Counted from the first letter of the stretch, positions 47,360 to 56,020 are shown. The stretch is DNA of 64,000 bases from Saccharospirillum sp043196875 (GCF_043196875.1 NZ_JBEBMX010000003.1:290793-354792); one strand, 5' to 3'. Numbers and translations are program-made. The notes: generated from the sequence alone by a model not told the origin.

Positions 47360-47782
47360 TTGACAGCCAGCGGAGCCAACGCCGACACTAGCGCTCTGCC
47401 CCATATTTTGGATGTTGAATTGAGCCGACGCCTGCGCCGACTAGCCTTCAAACTCAGCCTGATCGCCTGGCTGGGATTGATTGCCGTACCCGCGGTTAAC
47501 GCCCAGGGTGGCGGCGACAACGGCATCTGGATACGCGTCTGCCTGGGAACCGGTTCGTCCTGGGTGCAACTATCGCTCGACGACAACGACCACCGCAGCA
47601 CCCAAAACAACCACTGCCCCTGCACCCAAAACACCCTCGACACGGCCTGGCAACCGATTATTTCGACCAGGCCACCGCTGCTCACCAGCGCCACCCAGCT
47701 TGCTTTGGTCGCCGATCCAAAACCGGCGCCCAAGCTACCTTATTTCAGCCGCGCACCGCCTGCCTTCACTGCTGACGTCTAA
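47360..47782 (+). CDS. DUF2946-like protein (copper-associated), start uncertain
   Basis: The frame encodes a membrane or signal segment (KLSLIAWLGLIAVPAVNA), then IWIRVCLGTG and a short cysteine motif (NNHCPCTQN), which resembles the DUF2946 family found next to copper genes. The next gene encodes a PCu(A)C copper chaperone, which supports it. No in-frame ATG exists; the 5' end here is a TTG at 47360, and later TTG codons at 47408 and 47420 are alternatives, so the true start is uncertain. Confidence 0.6.
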   Translation: MTASGANADTSALPHILDVELSRRLRRLAFKLSLIAWLGLIAVPAVNAQGGGDNGIWIRVCLGTGSSWVQLSLDDNDHRSTQNNHCPCTQNTLDTAWQPIISTRPPLLTSATQLALVADPKPAPKLPYFSRAPPAFTADV

Positions 47783-47850
47783 TTAAAAAACAGAATCCAT
47801 CGGCTTCAATCGAATGAAGTCGAATTCAACATTTATTGTCAGGAGTCGAT

Positions 47851-48321
47851 ATGAACCGCTTTGTTTTTGCACTGATCACTGCCGCCGCCGTTATCGCCAG
47901 CCCCATGAGCTGGGCACACGGTTACCACCTGGGCTCGCTCAATATTGAGCATCCCTGGTCACGCGCCACACCGCCGGGCACGCCGACTGGCGGCGGTTTT
48001 ATGACCATCCACAATGAAGGCGACGAAGCCGATGTCTTGCTCGGCGGCCATTCCGATTTCACCCAGAGCATCAGCGTGCATCAAACCAAGATGGACGACG
48101 GCACCATGAGAATGATGCCGCAACACGACGGCCTGGAAATTCCCGCTGGTGGCTCAGTCACTCTGGAACCGGGCAGTTACCACCTGATGCTAATGGGCTT
48201 GCAAGCGCCGTTGGTTGAAGGTGAACGCCGTACCATCACACTGGAATTCGAGAAGGCTGGATCTATTGAGGTTGATTTGGCGGTCGATGCGATTGGCGCC
48301 ATGCCGGAACACAATCACTGA
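47851..48321 (+). CDS. Periplasmic copper chaperone PCu(A)C
   Basis: PCu(A)C proteins deliver Cu(I) to cytochrome oxidase. The 156-residue protein has a signal peptide (FALITAAAVIASPMSWA), an N-terminal HGYHLG stretch, and the copper ligands spread over HQTKMDDGTMRMM and YHLMLMGL, matching the H-M...H-M pattern. I choose the ATG at 47851, after AGGAG with five bases spacing. The DUF2946 gene lies upstream and a terminator follows. Confidence 0.92.
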   Translation: MNRFVFALITAAAVIASPMSWAHGYHLGSLNIEHPWSRATPPGTPTGGGFMTIHNEGDEADVLLGGHSDFTQSISVHQTKMDDGTMRMMPQHDGLEIPAGGSVTLEPGSYHLMLMGLQAPLVEGERRTITLEFEKAGSIEVDLAVDAIGAMPEHNH

Positions 48322-48348
48322 GTCTTCCGGCCTGACTGAAGTCATCCG

Positions 48349-48377
48349 AATGCCGACCCCAGTGGTCGGCATTTTTT
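48349..48377 (+). terminator. Terminator after the PCu(A)C gene
   Basis: The hairpin AATGCCGACC-CCAGT-GGTCGGCATT followed by a T-run lies 27 bases past the PCu(A)C stop. The minus strand lacks a T-run, so it acts mainly on the plus strand. Confidence 0.8.
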
Positions 48378-49311
48378 ATCTCGGCAGACTCAATGAAACA
48401 GGTGCTGCGTCATCGGCCAAATCGCTGTCCAGGCGAGCTTTCGGCTTGGGCTTATAAAACATCACCAGGTTACCGGTCAGAATTAACGCCACGCCCAAGG
48501 CGGCTGTCAGCGTCCATTGATAGCCCTCCAGCAGAGTCGACAGCGTCATCGCCACCAAGGGTGCCATAACCGTAACGTAAGCCGCCGAACCGGCACCGAC
48601 ACGACCAATCAATAAAAAGTAAGTCGCAAAACCCAGGATCGAACCAAAGACGGCCAAATACACTAAGGCCAGCCCATACACTGGCCGCGGATCCCAGGCA
48701 AAACCGGTTCCGGTCACAACCATCGCCAGCAACAGCAGCAATGCGCCATAACTCATCGCATACGCATTGGTCGACAACACATCCAGCCCCTGGCGCTGGT
48801 GACGCGCACTGATCATATTGCCCAGAGAGAAACCGTAGGTACCGATCAAGGTCAGGCCAGCACCGAGCATCACCCCGGTCGATAGCGTCTGCGCCAGCAA
48901 GTCCTGCCAGAACAAAGCCACCATTCCCAGCAAGCCGCAGACATTGGCGAGCGCCAGGCGCCGGGTAATGCGATGACCAAAAAACACCACCCCATTGAGC
49001 GCATTAAAGAGTGTCGCCATCGAAAACAACACCGACTCCAAACCACTGCTGATCCATCGACTGGCGGTATAGAAACACAGGAAGTTCACACAGAACACGC
49101 AGGCACCCTGTAACACGCAAAACAGATGATCTTTCACGGCGATGGTGCGCAGGCGTCGCGTTAACAACAGGAAAATCAGCAACAGAACAGCCGCCAAGGC
49201 AAACCGATAAAACACCGACACCACCACCGGTACCGGACCCGATTGCATGGCAATAGCCAGCCAGGTTGATCCCCAAATAAACACTGATGCGACGAATAAC
49301 AGCGCGTTCAT
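48376..49311 (-). CDS. DMT-family EamA transporter
   Basis: The 311-residue protein has about ten membrane helices in two EamA repeats, with the first conserved FIWGSTWLAIAMQSGPVPVV and a repeat in the second half (YLAVFGSILGFATYFLLIGR). These are drug/metabolite or amino-acid exporters. It is divergent from the AraC-family gene at 49506, a common arrangement in which the regulator controls the exporter. Substrate unknown. Confidence 0.9.
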   Translation of the reverse strand: MNALLFVASVFIWGSTWLAIAMQSGPVPVVVSVFYRFALAAVLLLIFLLLTRRLRTIAVKDHLFCVLQGACVFCVNFLCFYTASRWISSGLESVLFSMATLFNALNGVVFFGHRITRRLALANVCGLLGMVALFWQDLLAQTLSTGVMLGAGLTLIGTYGFSLGNMISARHQRQGLDVLSTNAYAMSYGALLLLLAMVVTGTGFAWDPRPVYGLALVYLAVFGSILGFATYFLLIGRVGAGSAAYVTVMAPLVAMTLSTLLEGYQWTLTAALGVALILTGNLVMFYKPKPKARLDSDLADDAAPVSLSLPR

Positions 49312-49505
49312 TCACAAGCTCCACCAAACCATGTAGCCTCAGTATCGGAGTGGATGGCAAGTAAGGCTGTCATATCTCAGCGCTGGTTTTGCATATTCTT
49401 GCGCTTTTTTGCGGGCCGCCATGATAGACCGCTTGGCGGCTGGCACGGCCAGCGCCTATCATGGGACATCAGGACAGAAGCCACGCAGAGTACGGAGGTA
49501 GGCAG

Positions 49506-50381
49506 ATGTCGCCCCCCTACCAAATGCTGCAACGGCTACAGCAACACAAGAACCAACTGCTCGACCTTCTCGACCTCGACAACGGCGTCAGCCTGGCATC
49601 CTGGGCCAATAACGACGATCTGGTTGTGATCCAGCCAACCGGCCACCACACCCTCAGCCTGTACCTGAACCACGGCGAGCGAACCTACCTCAAAACCCCG
49701 CATGGCTGGCGCGATGGCGGCGGACCCGATCGACTCTGTCTGATGCCCAAAGACTACAGCAGCACCTGGAATGTGCTCGATTCGTTCGAATTTATGCACT
49801 GCTATTTCAGCGATGCACACCTGCGCCGCCAGGCCGAACAAACCTGGGATAAAAGCCCGACCGGTTTGAGCATTGATGAACACATCTTTGCCGACGACGC
49901 CAAAATCAGCAGCATCTACCGCCACTATTTGACCAGCCTGGACTGGCACGATAACGCCAATCACCTGCTGCTCAGCAGCGCCACCAGCTTGTTACTCAAT
50001 CACTTGGTGCGCCACTACACCCAATTCCGCTGGCAGCCTGTCACTGTAAAAGGCGGACTGGCGCCGCATCAGCTCAGCCGGGTCAAGGCGTACATCGACA
50101 GCCATCTGGACCAAGCACTGACCATCAACGAACTGGCCAACCAAGCCCAGCTAAGCGACTACCATTTCGCCCGGATGTTCAAACACAGCACCGGCCAAAG
50201 CCCGCATCAATATGTGCTGCAACAACGCTTAGAGCGCGCGCAACACCTGCTGAAGCACAGCTCAGTATCGCTCACTGATATCGCACAACAATGCGGATTC
50301 AGTTCATCCAGCCACTTTACGCATCGCTTCCGACAAGCCACCGGCGTCACCCCTTCTGCCTATCGAGTGCGTACTCATTAA
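49506..50381 (+). CDS. AraC-family transcriptional regulator
   Basis: The 291-residue protein has an N-terminal sensor of the cupin type and a C-terminal AraC DNA-binding domain with two helix-turn-helix parts (TINELANQAQLSDYHFARMF; SLTDIAQQCGFSSSSHFTHRF). I choose the ATG at 49506 because GGAGG lies seven bases ahead; the longer in-frame start at 49461 has no such site. It is divergent from the DMT transporter gene, its likely target. Confidence 0.9.
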   Translation: MSPPYQMLQRLQQHKNQLLDLLDLDNGVSLASWANNDDLVVIQPTGHHTLSLYLNHGERTYLKTPHGWRDGGGPDRLCLMPKDYSSTWNVLDSFEFMHCYFSDAHLRRQAEQTWDKSPTGLSIDEHIFADDAKISSIYRHYLTSLDWHDNANHLLLSSATSLLLNHLVRHYTQFRWQPVTVKGGLAPHQLSRVKAYIDSHLDQALTINELANQAQLSDYHFARMFKHSTGQSPHQYVLQQRLERAQHLLKHSSVSLTDIAQQCGFSSSSHFTHRFRQATGVTPSAYRVRTH

Positions 50382-50552
50382 GCGCCGCCTTGAGAGCTGC
50401 TTATTACCGCCAACCGCCATCACATTATTTCAGACACCTAAGCTCTAACCTGGCCCCCGATTTTTAACCAACTACCTCTTTAAGACAGAAAAGTTGCGCC
50501 CATTAATATACTGAGTATATATTTGTATTTAGTTTATATAGGTGCTTGATAC

Positions 50553-52037
50553 ATGAAAATTGATACTGCCTCATCCTCGACCAGCAAAAAGCCTGCCCCT
50601 AAATCCCTGACTGAGGCATGGCTGGCCCTGCTCGGCCTGTCCGCCGTCTTTCTCTTTGAGATGCTCGACAATTCCATATTAAACGTAGCGTTACCGGTTA
50701 TCGGGCGGGAACTGGAGGCCTCCAACACGGCGCTGCAGTGGGTCACCGGTTCCTACGCCTTGGTTTTTGGCAGCTTAATGCTGCTGTTTGGTGCGGTGGC
50801 CGATCGAATTGGCCGACGCAAAGTGATGCTTATTGGTCTGACGTTATTAGCCATCGCCAGCCTGGCGACCGCCTTTGTCACCACCGCCACTCAGTTGATT
50901 GCCGTGCGCATCGCCACGGGTGTCGCCGCTGCGATGACCACGCCAGGGTCCATGGCGCTGGCATTTCGCCTATTCGACCAAGACCATCTTCGGGTTCGTG
51001 CCACTACCTTGATCTCTACCGTAGGGCTGGTCGGTTTAGCGCTGGGACCTTTTGCCGGTGGACTGGTATTAAGCGTTGCGCCCTGGCAGGTACTGCTATT
51101 AGTCAATGTTCCCATAGCGCTACTGGCATGGCTGGGAATACGCACTGGCATCGCCGCTGACCGGGCTGATGAACTGCACCAAGCCCCCATTGATATAGCA
51201 GGCGCCCTGCTCGGCACCTCGGCTATCGTCATGGCATTACTGACACCCACCCTGTTCGAACATCTGGGTTATCAACAATGGCTGCCCTGGTTTTGCGTCA
51301 GCGCTGCGCTGCTGTTGTTTGCTCTCTTTATCCAATGGGAACGTCGTGTGGCACATCCGCTGGTCGACCTTGCCCTGCTGGCCAATAAACTGGTTGCCAG
51401 CGGACTCGCCTTTAATGCGGCAGCGGGCATCTGTATGGCGGGTCTGGGCTATATGATCACGCTCCAACTCCAGCTTGACTGGAGCTGGAGCCCGGCTATG
51501 GCGGCATTGGGAATGCTGCCCTTGGTCGCGGTACTGTTACTGCTCAGCCCCTTCATAGAGCCGGTCGTCGACAAGCTCGGCATGGAGCTGTCAGCCAGCT
51601 TGAGTGCCAGCGCAGTGGTTGCCGGCTTAATCTGCTACGGCCTGCTCGGCCAACTGGGTTATGGCTGGATCGCCTTGTCGTTAATGCTGGTGGCGGCAGG
51701 TATGCGATTTGTCGGTGTGGTGGCTGGACTCAACATACTTCGAGGCCTGCCGGAAAACCGAACTTCCATCGGTGTCGCCTTGTCCGACACCGCCACCGAA
51801 GTATCGTCGGCATCCTCCATCGCTGTTGCCGGTACCATCATGGCGTTTTTGTTTGCCGGCAACCTGACGAGCAGCCATTGGAGTGCGCTGCAAACCCGGC
51901 AGTTTCATCACTCAATCGAACTGAGCTGTTTTATCCTAAGCAGTGTTGCTGCAGCCTTGGTCGCTTGGGGCATTTATCAAAGTCACAGTGGTAAAGCGGC
52001 TGCTCAAGCTCCATTACAGCAAGATGGCGTGCGCTGA
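50553..52037 (+). CDS. MFS transporter, DHA2-type (14 helices)
   Basis: The 494-residue protein has about 14 hydrophobic segments. It carries the MFS motif ADRIGRRKVMLIG in the loop between helices 2 and 3, and ATGVAAAMTTPGSMAL further on. It resembles SmvA-like DHA2 exporters of cationic drugs and dyes. A TetR-family gene follows 103 bases downstream, so substrate-induced expression is likely. The upstream region (50480-50550) is AT-rich and probably holds the promoter. Confidence 0.9.
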   Translation: MKIDTASSSTSKKPAPKSLTEAWLALLGLSAVFLFEMLDNSILNVALPVIGRELEASNTALQWVTGSYALVFGSLMLLFGAVADRIGRRKVMLIGLTLLAIASLATAFVTTATQLIAVRIATGVAAAMTTPGSMALAFRLFDQDHLRVRATTLISTVGLVGLALGPFAGGLVLSVAPWQVLLLVNVPIALLAWLGIRTGIAADRADELHQAPIDIAGALLGTSAIVMALLTPTLFEHLGYQQWLPWFCVSAALLLFALFIQWERRVAHPLVDLALLANKLVASGLAFNAAAGICMAGLGYMITLQLQLDWSWSPAMAALGMLPLVAVLLLLSPFIEPVVDKLGMELSASLSASAVVAGLICYGLLGQLGYGWIALSLMLVAAGMRFVGVVAGLNILRGLPENRTSIGVALSDTATEVSSASSIAVAGTIMAFLFAGNLTSSHWSALQTRQFHHSIELSCFILSSVAAALVAWGIYQSHSGKAAAQAPLQQDGVR

Positions 52038-52140
52038 AATACGATGACCGACGGGCCGAGTGATTCGGCTTGTCTTTGCTCAACCAATCTTTATGCTCGA
52101 TACCGAATTGAACTGAGTACCAACGATAAAGCTTAGCGAT

Positions 52141-52767
52141 ATGGACAGACGAACCCGTAAACGACTTGCCAACCGACAAAACATCTCCGATGTCGCAACT
52201 CGCCTCTTTATCGAACGTGGCTTCGACAACGTCACCATCGACGAAATTGCCGAGGCCGCCGACGTGGGTCGCATGACGGTGTTCAACCATTTCCCACGCA
52301 AGGAAGATATGTTCTTCGACCGTAAAGGCGAAGGACTGGCGCTCTTTCAACAGGCGTTGGACGAAAAAGAATCCAGTACGCCACCACTCGAAGCCTTACA
52401 CCAAATCATTCTTCGCCTTGCGCAGGAAGATCACCCAGCAACTCGCTTCAACGCTGACTCCCAGGCGTTCACTAACGCCATTCGCGCCAGCGAAACCCTG
52501 ATGGCCAGCGTCCGGTTGATGCGCGATCAATTTGTGCAAACTCTGGCCGAGGCCATTGCAAAATCGATGGACCAAACCGAGCCGGACAGCAACATACATC
52601 TCGGCACCAGCCTGTTATTCAGCACCCTTAGCGTCGCCTATATCGAAGCACACAACAACTTCAGACAGCACCAAAATTCGGCGGAGGCCAAAGAGTTGTT
52701 TATCGAGGTAATGGAGAAAGGATTCCGAGGTATTAGAACCTCGCTGAAGGATACTGGATTGGTCTAG
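52141..52767 (+). CDS. TetR-family transcriptional regulator
   Basis: The 208-residue protein has an N-terminal helix-turn-helix (ISDVATRLFIERGFDNVTID, then EIAEAADVGRMTVFNHF) and a helical C-terminal ligand domain. It follows the MFS exporter gene and probably represses it. A hairpin that also forms the left edge of the tRNA-Pro insert lies about 50 bases downstream. Confidence 0.92.
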   Translation: MDRRTRKRLANRQNISDVATRLFIERGFDNVTIDEIAEAADVGRMTVFNHFPRKEDMFFDRKGEGLALFQQALDEKESSTPPLEALHQIILRLAQEDHPATRFNADSQAFTNAIRASETLMASVRLMRDQFVQTLAEAIAKSMDQTEPDSNIHLGTSLLFSTLSVAYIEAHNNFRQHQNSAEAKELFIEVMEKGFRGIRTSLKDTGLV

Positions 52768-52814
52768 TAATATTGAATAACAACGCCAGCCGCATGGAAT
52801 TGCCATTGGCCCAT

Positions 52815-52876
52815 AACGCAAAAAGCCGATCTAACCGATCGGCTTTTTGCATTTGGTCAGACATGCAGGATTTGAA
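52815..52876. repeat. Partial tRNA-Pro 3' end plus hairpin, copy 1 (left edge)
   Basis: The block reads AACGCAAAAAGCCGAT, loop, ATCGGCTTTTT, then a stretch matching the tRNA-Pro 3' end with two mismatches (TGGTCAGACATGCAGGATTT). It is the first of three copies. The hairpin has T-runs on both strands and can also stop TetR-gene transcription. Confidence 0.75.
52819..52851. terminator. Terminator after the TetR gene
   Basis: The inverted repeat AAAAGCCGATC, loop TAAC, GATCGGCTTTT is followed by T on both strands. It lies about 50 bases past the TetR gene stop and is the same hairpin that follows tRNA-Pro. Confidence 0.7.
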
Positions 52877-52979
52877 TTGGGTCGGAGATAAACCCAGAAA
52901 ACTGGAGCACAGCTATCATGCGGCTTTCAGCCTCATTAGCTATCCTGATATAGCTGGATTTGTCCCCAATTGGGGACAC
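52873..52979. repeat. Palindromic repeat, copy A
   Basis: About 107 bases closely match 54529-54633 (roughly eight differences). It holds an 18-base perfect palindrome TGTCCCCAATTGGGGACA and an imperfect GCGGCTTTCAGCC stem. The gap from 52768 to 53212 otherwise holds only this repeat, the tRNA fragment and AT-rich DNA with a hairpin at 53003-53035. Confidence 0.75.
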
Positions 52980-53002
52980 TTTCAGGGCACCTAAAGGCAG
53001 TA

Positions 53003-53035
53003 AATTAGAAAATAATTATTTTATTTTTTCTAATT
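53003..53035. repeat. AT-rich inverted repeat
   Basis: AATTAGAAAA is repeated in inverse as TTTTCTAATT around an AT-only centre. It lies in an AT-rich stretch ahead of the exported-protein gene at 53213; it may be part of its control region or a leftover of insertion. Confidence 0.4.
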
Positions 53036-53212
53036 AAGAATTTTTGAATTATTAAAATTTTTCTATCTATGTCTTCTGGTGTTCGAACAAAGCTGCTAGG
53101 TTAATTTGGCTGTCTAATTAAATGCATCAGGTGGTGTATTTAATGTCAGTAAAGGTCCTACTAAGGAGTACCTTTTTTTAAAAAAATGAAACAAAAGAAA
53201 GGAGTCAATACT

Positions 53213-53794
53213 ATGAAAATTAACGTGATTAAATGTCTACTTTCCGTAGCAATGGCCGCAGGGATAAGCGCCACAACGCATGCTGAAGACGTCGCAGGTA
53301 GCCACCAGGTAATTACAGCGCAACCTGTAATTTCTGCTCAGAGTAGCCCTATCTTCACGGGTGTGAAGGTGAATGAAGAAATTCAATTGGGCAGCTCAGC
53401 TAGAGCACCGGCCCCACCTTTAACACTAGTGTCAGTTCTTGGGGTTTACTCCTCGAGCTGCGGCTGGGAATACCCACCTTCAGGTGCATTTTCTACTTCA
53501 TGTAACCATGGTGGTTCCATTATGCGAGTTGCTGTCCTTGAGCTTGGCTATGGGTCAAACCGGGTAGCCTGGATGAATGGTAGTGTACTACCAAGCTCAG
53601 CGATGTATAACAGACAACCCGTTTGTTCGAATGTTTACGGTGAGTTAGATCTTGACTGTTCGCCTGGTCAAACTGTCGTTGGGTTTGTGAATTATTATAA
53701 CTTAGACGGTGAAGTCGATGGACAGTTCCGGTTCCAAGATACTTCAACTAACTCTCCGTTCAACACAATGTCTGTAGAAATAAACATTCTTTAA
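53213..53794 (+). CDS. Exported protein of unknown function
   Basis: The 193-residue protein has a clear signal peptide (CLLSVAMAAGISATTHA) and a mature part with four cysteines (SSCGWEYP, STSCNHGG, PVCSNVYG, LDCSPGQ) that could form two disulfides. The tail is polar and beta-prone. I choose the ATG at 53213 because AAAGGAG lies eight bases ahead; an ATG at 53186 has no good site. Its base use is unlike the flanking core genes. I do not recognise a family; a secreted or periplasmic role is inferred from the signal alone. Confidence 0.7.
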   Translation: MKINVIKCLLSVAMAAGISATTHAEDVAGSHQVITAQPVISAQSSPIFTGVKVNEEIQLGSSARAPAPPLTLVSVLGVYSSSCGWEYPPSGAFSTSCNHGGSIMRVAVLELGYGSNRVAWMNGSVLPSSAMYNRQPVCSNVYGELDLDCSPGQTVVGFVNYYNLDGEVDGQFRFQDTSTNSPFNTMSVEINIL

Positions 53795-53822
53795 TTAGGT
53801 TTTATAAATTAAAGAATTAAAA

Positions 53823-53850
53823 TAATAGGCCGGGAGACCGGCCTTTTTTT
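53823..53850. terminator. Terminator between two island genes
   Basis: The hairpin AGGCCGG-GAGA-CCGGCCT is followed on the plus strand by a run of T. It closes the exported-protein gene and lies at the 3' end of the opposing small-protein gene. Confidence 0.75.
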
Positions 53851-54302
53851 TATGCATGAACATCAATGCTTTTTTGGTATCTATCCATAACTTCTTTTGC
53901 GAGGTTCAAAAAATTAAGATTATTCTCATCATTACGCGATTTTGCGCCTTCGATCGCATCGTTAATCTTCTCAACGAAGTTAACTTTAGTTATGTCATCT
54001 GGGGTACTCTCGATCACCAGTTCACCTGTCTCTGTAATCCTAGCGTCCATAGCCATTAACATAAATGGCTCACTTTCCTCCACAGACATACGACCGGCTT
54101 TAAGCTCTACATTCATCCAGTCAAATAGCTCCTTCTTGGTCATACTTGTGAAGTCAACTTCGTTAGTGCTGTTATCATCAGGTCCGTTTGATTTAATGGT
54201 AGACAGCGTATCAGCAAAAGATGCCTGAGTTTTTGAATCATTATTTGCCACTTGTGGCCGTTGATTCATGTATTGATAACTCATTCCTGCGTCGACTCGC
54301 AT
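53850..54302 (-). CDS. Small acidic island protein, paralogue 1
   Basis: The 150-residue protein has a polar, probably unstructured first 45 residues and a conserved helical core (EVDFTSMTKKELFDWMNVEL, KAGRMSVEESEPFMLMAMD). It closely resembles the product of 56236-56673: both begin MRxDxGxSxxY, have QRP or QRQP near residue 14, and share the core. A strong AAAGGAGG site precedes the ATG. I do not recognise a named family. Two related copies flanking the nuclease-like gene suggest duplication within the element or two insertions. Confidence 0.75.
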   Translation of the reverse strand: MRVDAGMSYQYMNQRPQVANNDSKTQASFADTLSTIKSNGPDDNSTNEVDFTSMTKKELFDWMNVELKAGRMSVEESEPFMLMAMDARITETGELVIESTPDDITKVNFVEKINDAIEGAKSRNDENNLNFLNLAKEVMDRYQKSIDVHA

Positions 54303-54528
54303 TGGATTCCCTCCTTTCTACGATCATGGAGGTAATCGCGACGCAAGTATTGAGCCAGTTTAAGTGACCTTGCTGACTGTGGGATGAATGCCTAACGATC
54401 GATATTCACTAGAGCTTAGAAGGCCGGCAAAGTAATGCATTACGCAGCGGGATATGTAAAGCGGCAATTCTTTACCGGGCCATGGAAAATCATTGCCACA
54501 TACCAAAAACTCTAGGCACGCAAGAACA

Positions 54529-54633
54529 GAATTGGCTCGGAGATAAACCCAGAAAACTGGAGCACAGATATAATGCGGCTTTCAGCCGCATTAGCTGTTC
54601 CTGATATAGCTAGATTTGTCCCCAATTGGGGAC
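54529..54633. repeat. Palindromic repeat, copy B
   Basis: Closely matches copy A. Contains the perfect inverted repeat TAATGCGGCT-TTC-AGCCGCATTA and, next to it, the TGTCCCCAATTGGGGACA palindrome extended to 22 bases. Right after it AATTGGGGAC is repeated. The 527-base gap from 54303 to 54829 holds copies B and C and no gene I can support. Confidence 0.75.
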
Positions 54634-54710
54634 AAATTGGGGACGCTAACACTGGATATGGGTAGGTTGTGTGACTAAGGAAATCGTTCGGAAACTGGTT
54701 AAATATCTTA

Positions 54711-54772
54711 AATACGGCTTTCAGCCGCATTAGACGTTCCTGATAAAGCTGAATTTTTCCCAACTGGAGACG
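54711..54772. repeat. Palindromic repeat, copy C (partial, diverged)
   Basis: The right half of the repeat family: ATACGGCTTTCAGCCGCATT, then TTCCTGATAAAGCTGAATTT and a decayed form of the CCCCAATTGGGG palindrome (TCCCAACTGGAGAC). It lies about 80 bases from copy B, in the same direction. Confidence 0.6.
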
Positions 54773-54829
54773 CATAAAGTCAACTTAAATCACTTTCTCT
54801 TTGACAAATTTACTAAGAAATTTTTAACC

Positions 54830-55882
54830 TCACCTTGGAAGACGTAATAGAAAATTGTCAGTGATTTGAAATAAACGGTCAGTAGGTTCTTCGCCCCTCT
54901 CTTTCATATGAAGCATTTCGCACAACAAAGAATCATTAAGTACCAGCATAAGCTTTCCACTTTCTCGCATTGCTCCTTGAATCATTTTTTGTGCATTACC
55001 ATTCCCACCTGATCTAGAGAAGATAATGGCCACTTTTCGTAAACCATTTTCCAGTAAATATTTTTCTGTAGTAATTACCTGGCTTTGGGTGATTTTGTCC
55101 CTGTAGTTTTTAAACTCAAATACAACATACCTACTATTTAGATGATCAATCAAGAATTTCCAGAATTCAGTAACAGGTTTAATACGACAAACATAATCAT
55201 ATCTATTCAATCCATCATCGGTGCTTAATTGCTCATGCCAACCCTCTAAATCATTCGGGAAAAGATACTTTAGAATTTCAATACACACCTTCTCATACGA
55301 CGGCCATCCTTTTATACCTTTAGGAGTTCCTTTCAACTTCTTACACAACTCCGTTCCTTTATAATCTGGAGGATCGACTCTACTAACAGATAGACCACGT
55401 GAAGTATTTTCAAGTTTTACTTCATAATCAAAAGAAATATGCTCTGGATAAGACTCAGACTCAGACTCAGACTCAGACTCCAATTCTAAAATCAAATCAA
55501 GTTCTTCAAGCAAATACGGATTGACTGCAGCGAGATTTCGAAGATTCGACCTATCCACTACTACAATACTATATTGATTTTCAACCATCATTTTGTATGT
55601 ACGGGGAAGTATACTTGAAACGACTAGCATCCCTTTATCCATACCTTCATTTATTCCATTTTTAACTACTCTATTTGCCGCCGAATTTATCAATGAAGCT
55701 CGGGCTCGAGCAGACCTATAATACTTTACTTCAATTGCCCAGAGTTCATCTTCATACATGCCGGAAAAATCAAAGCCTTCATCACCTCTTATGGAGTTTC
55801 TCTTAATTTTGAAGTTATTTGCTGACAGAATTTTCTTAACCAATAACTCAAATTGCATCCATGTACTTTTTTTATTCGGCAT
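54830..55882 (-). CDS. Protein with two PD-(D/E)XK-like nuclease regions
   Basis: The 350-residue protein has an N-terminal Mrr/restriction-endonuclease-like domain: helix FELLVKKILSANNF, then GDEGFDFSGMYEDELW and AIEVKYYRS, which fit the D...(D/E)XK catalytic pattern. A linker of alternating Ser and Glu (ESESESESE, near residues 140-150) joins it to a second region. There NRYDYVCRIKP and YVVFEFKNYRDKITQSQV again look like D...ExK, followed by KVAIIFSRSGGN. I choose the ATG at 55882, five bases after AGGAGG. Methylation-dependent or defence-type DNA cleavage is plausible; no partner methylase is present. Function not shown. Confidence 0.75.
   Translation of the reverse strand: MPNKKSTWMQFELLVKKILSANNFKIKRNSIRGDEGFDFSGMYEDELWAIEVKYYRSARARASLINSAANRVVKNGINEGMDKGMLVVSSILPRTYKMMVENQYSIVVVDRSNLRNLAAVNPYLLEELDLILELESESESESESYPEHISFDYEVKLENTSRGLSVSRVDPPDYKGTELCKKLKGTPKGIKGWPSYEKVCIEILKYLFPNDLEGWHEQLSTDDGLNRYDYVCRIKPVTEFWKFLIDHLNSRYVVFEFKNYRDKITQSQVITTEKYLLENGLRKVAIIFSRSGGNGNAQKMIQGAMRESGKLMLVLNDSLLCEMLHMKERGEEPTDRLFQITDNFLLRLPR
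55452..55481. repeat. Hexanucleotide repeat inside the nuclease-like gene
   Basis: GACTCA is repeated about five times in tandem. On the minus strand it encodes the Ser-Glu linker between the two nuclease-like parts. A change in copy number keeps the frame and would change linker length. Confidence 0.85.
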
Positions 55883-56020
55883 TCTTTCCTCCTGAATAGA
55901 CCCAGCTTTAAGTTTTGAATCCAAATTATTTATTTTGCATCCACAATTAGTGGTTACCGCTACAATACGGAATTGTCTTAAACAGTTGAAGACACCCCAA
56001 GCCTAGAGTACATTCACCCC

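Noticed and set aside
47284..47733. Upstream extension of the cmoM frame
   Set aside because: The added 150 residues have no likeness to methyltransferases and lie antisense to the DUF2946-like gene; the ATG at 47283 fits the family start.
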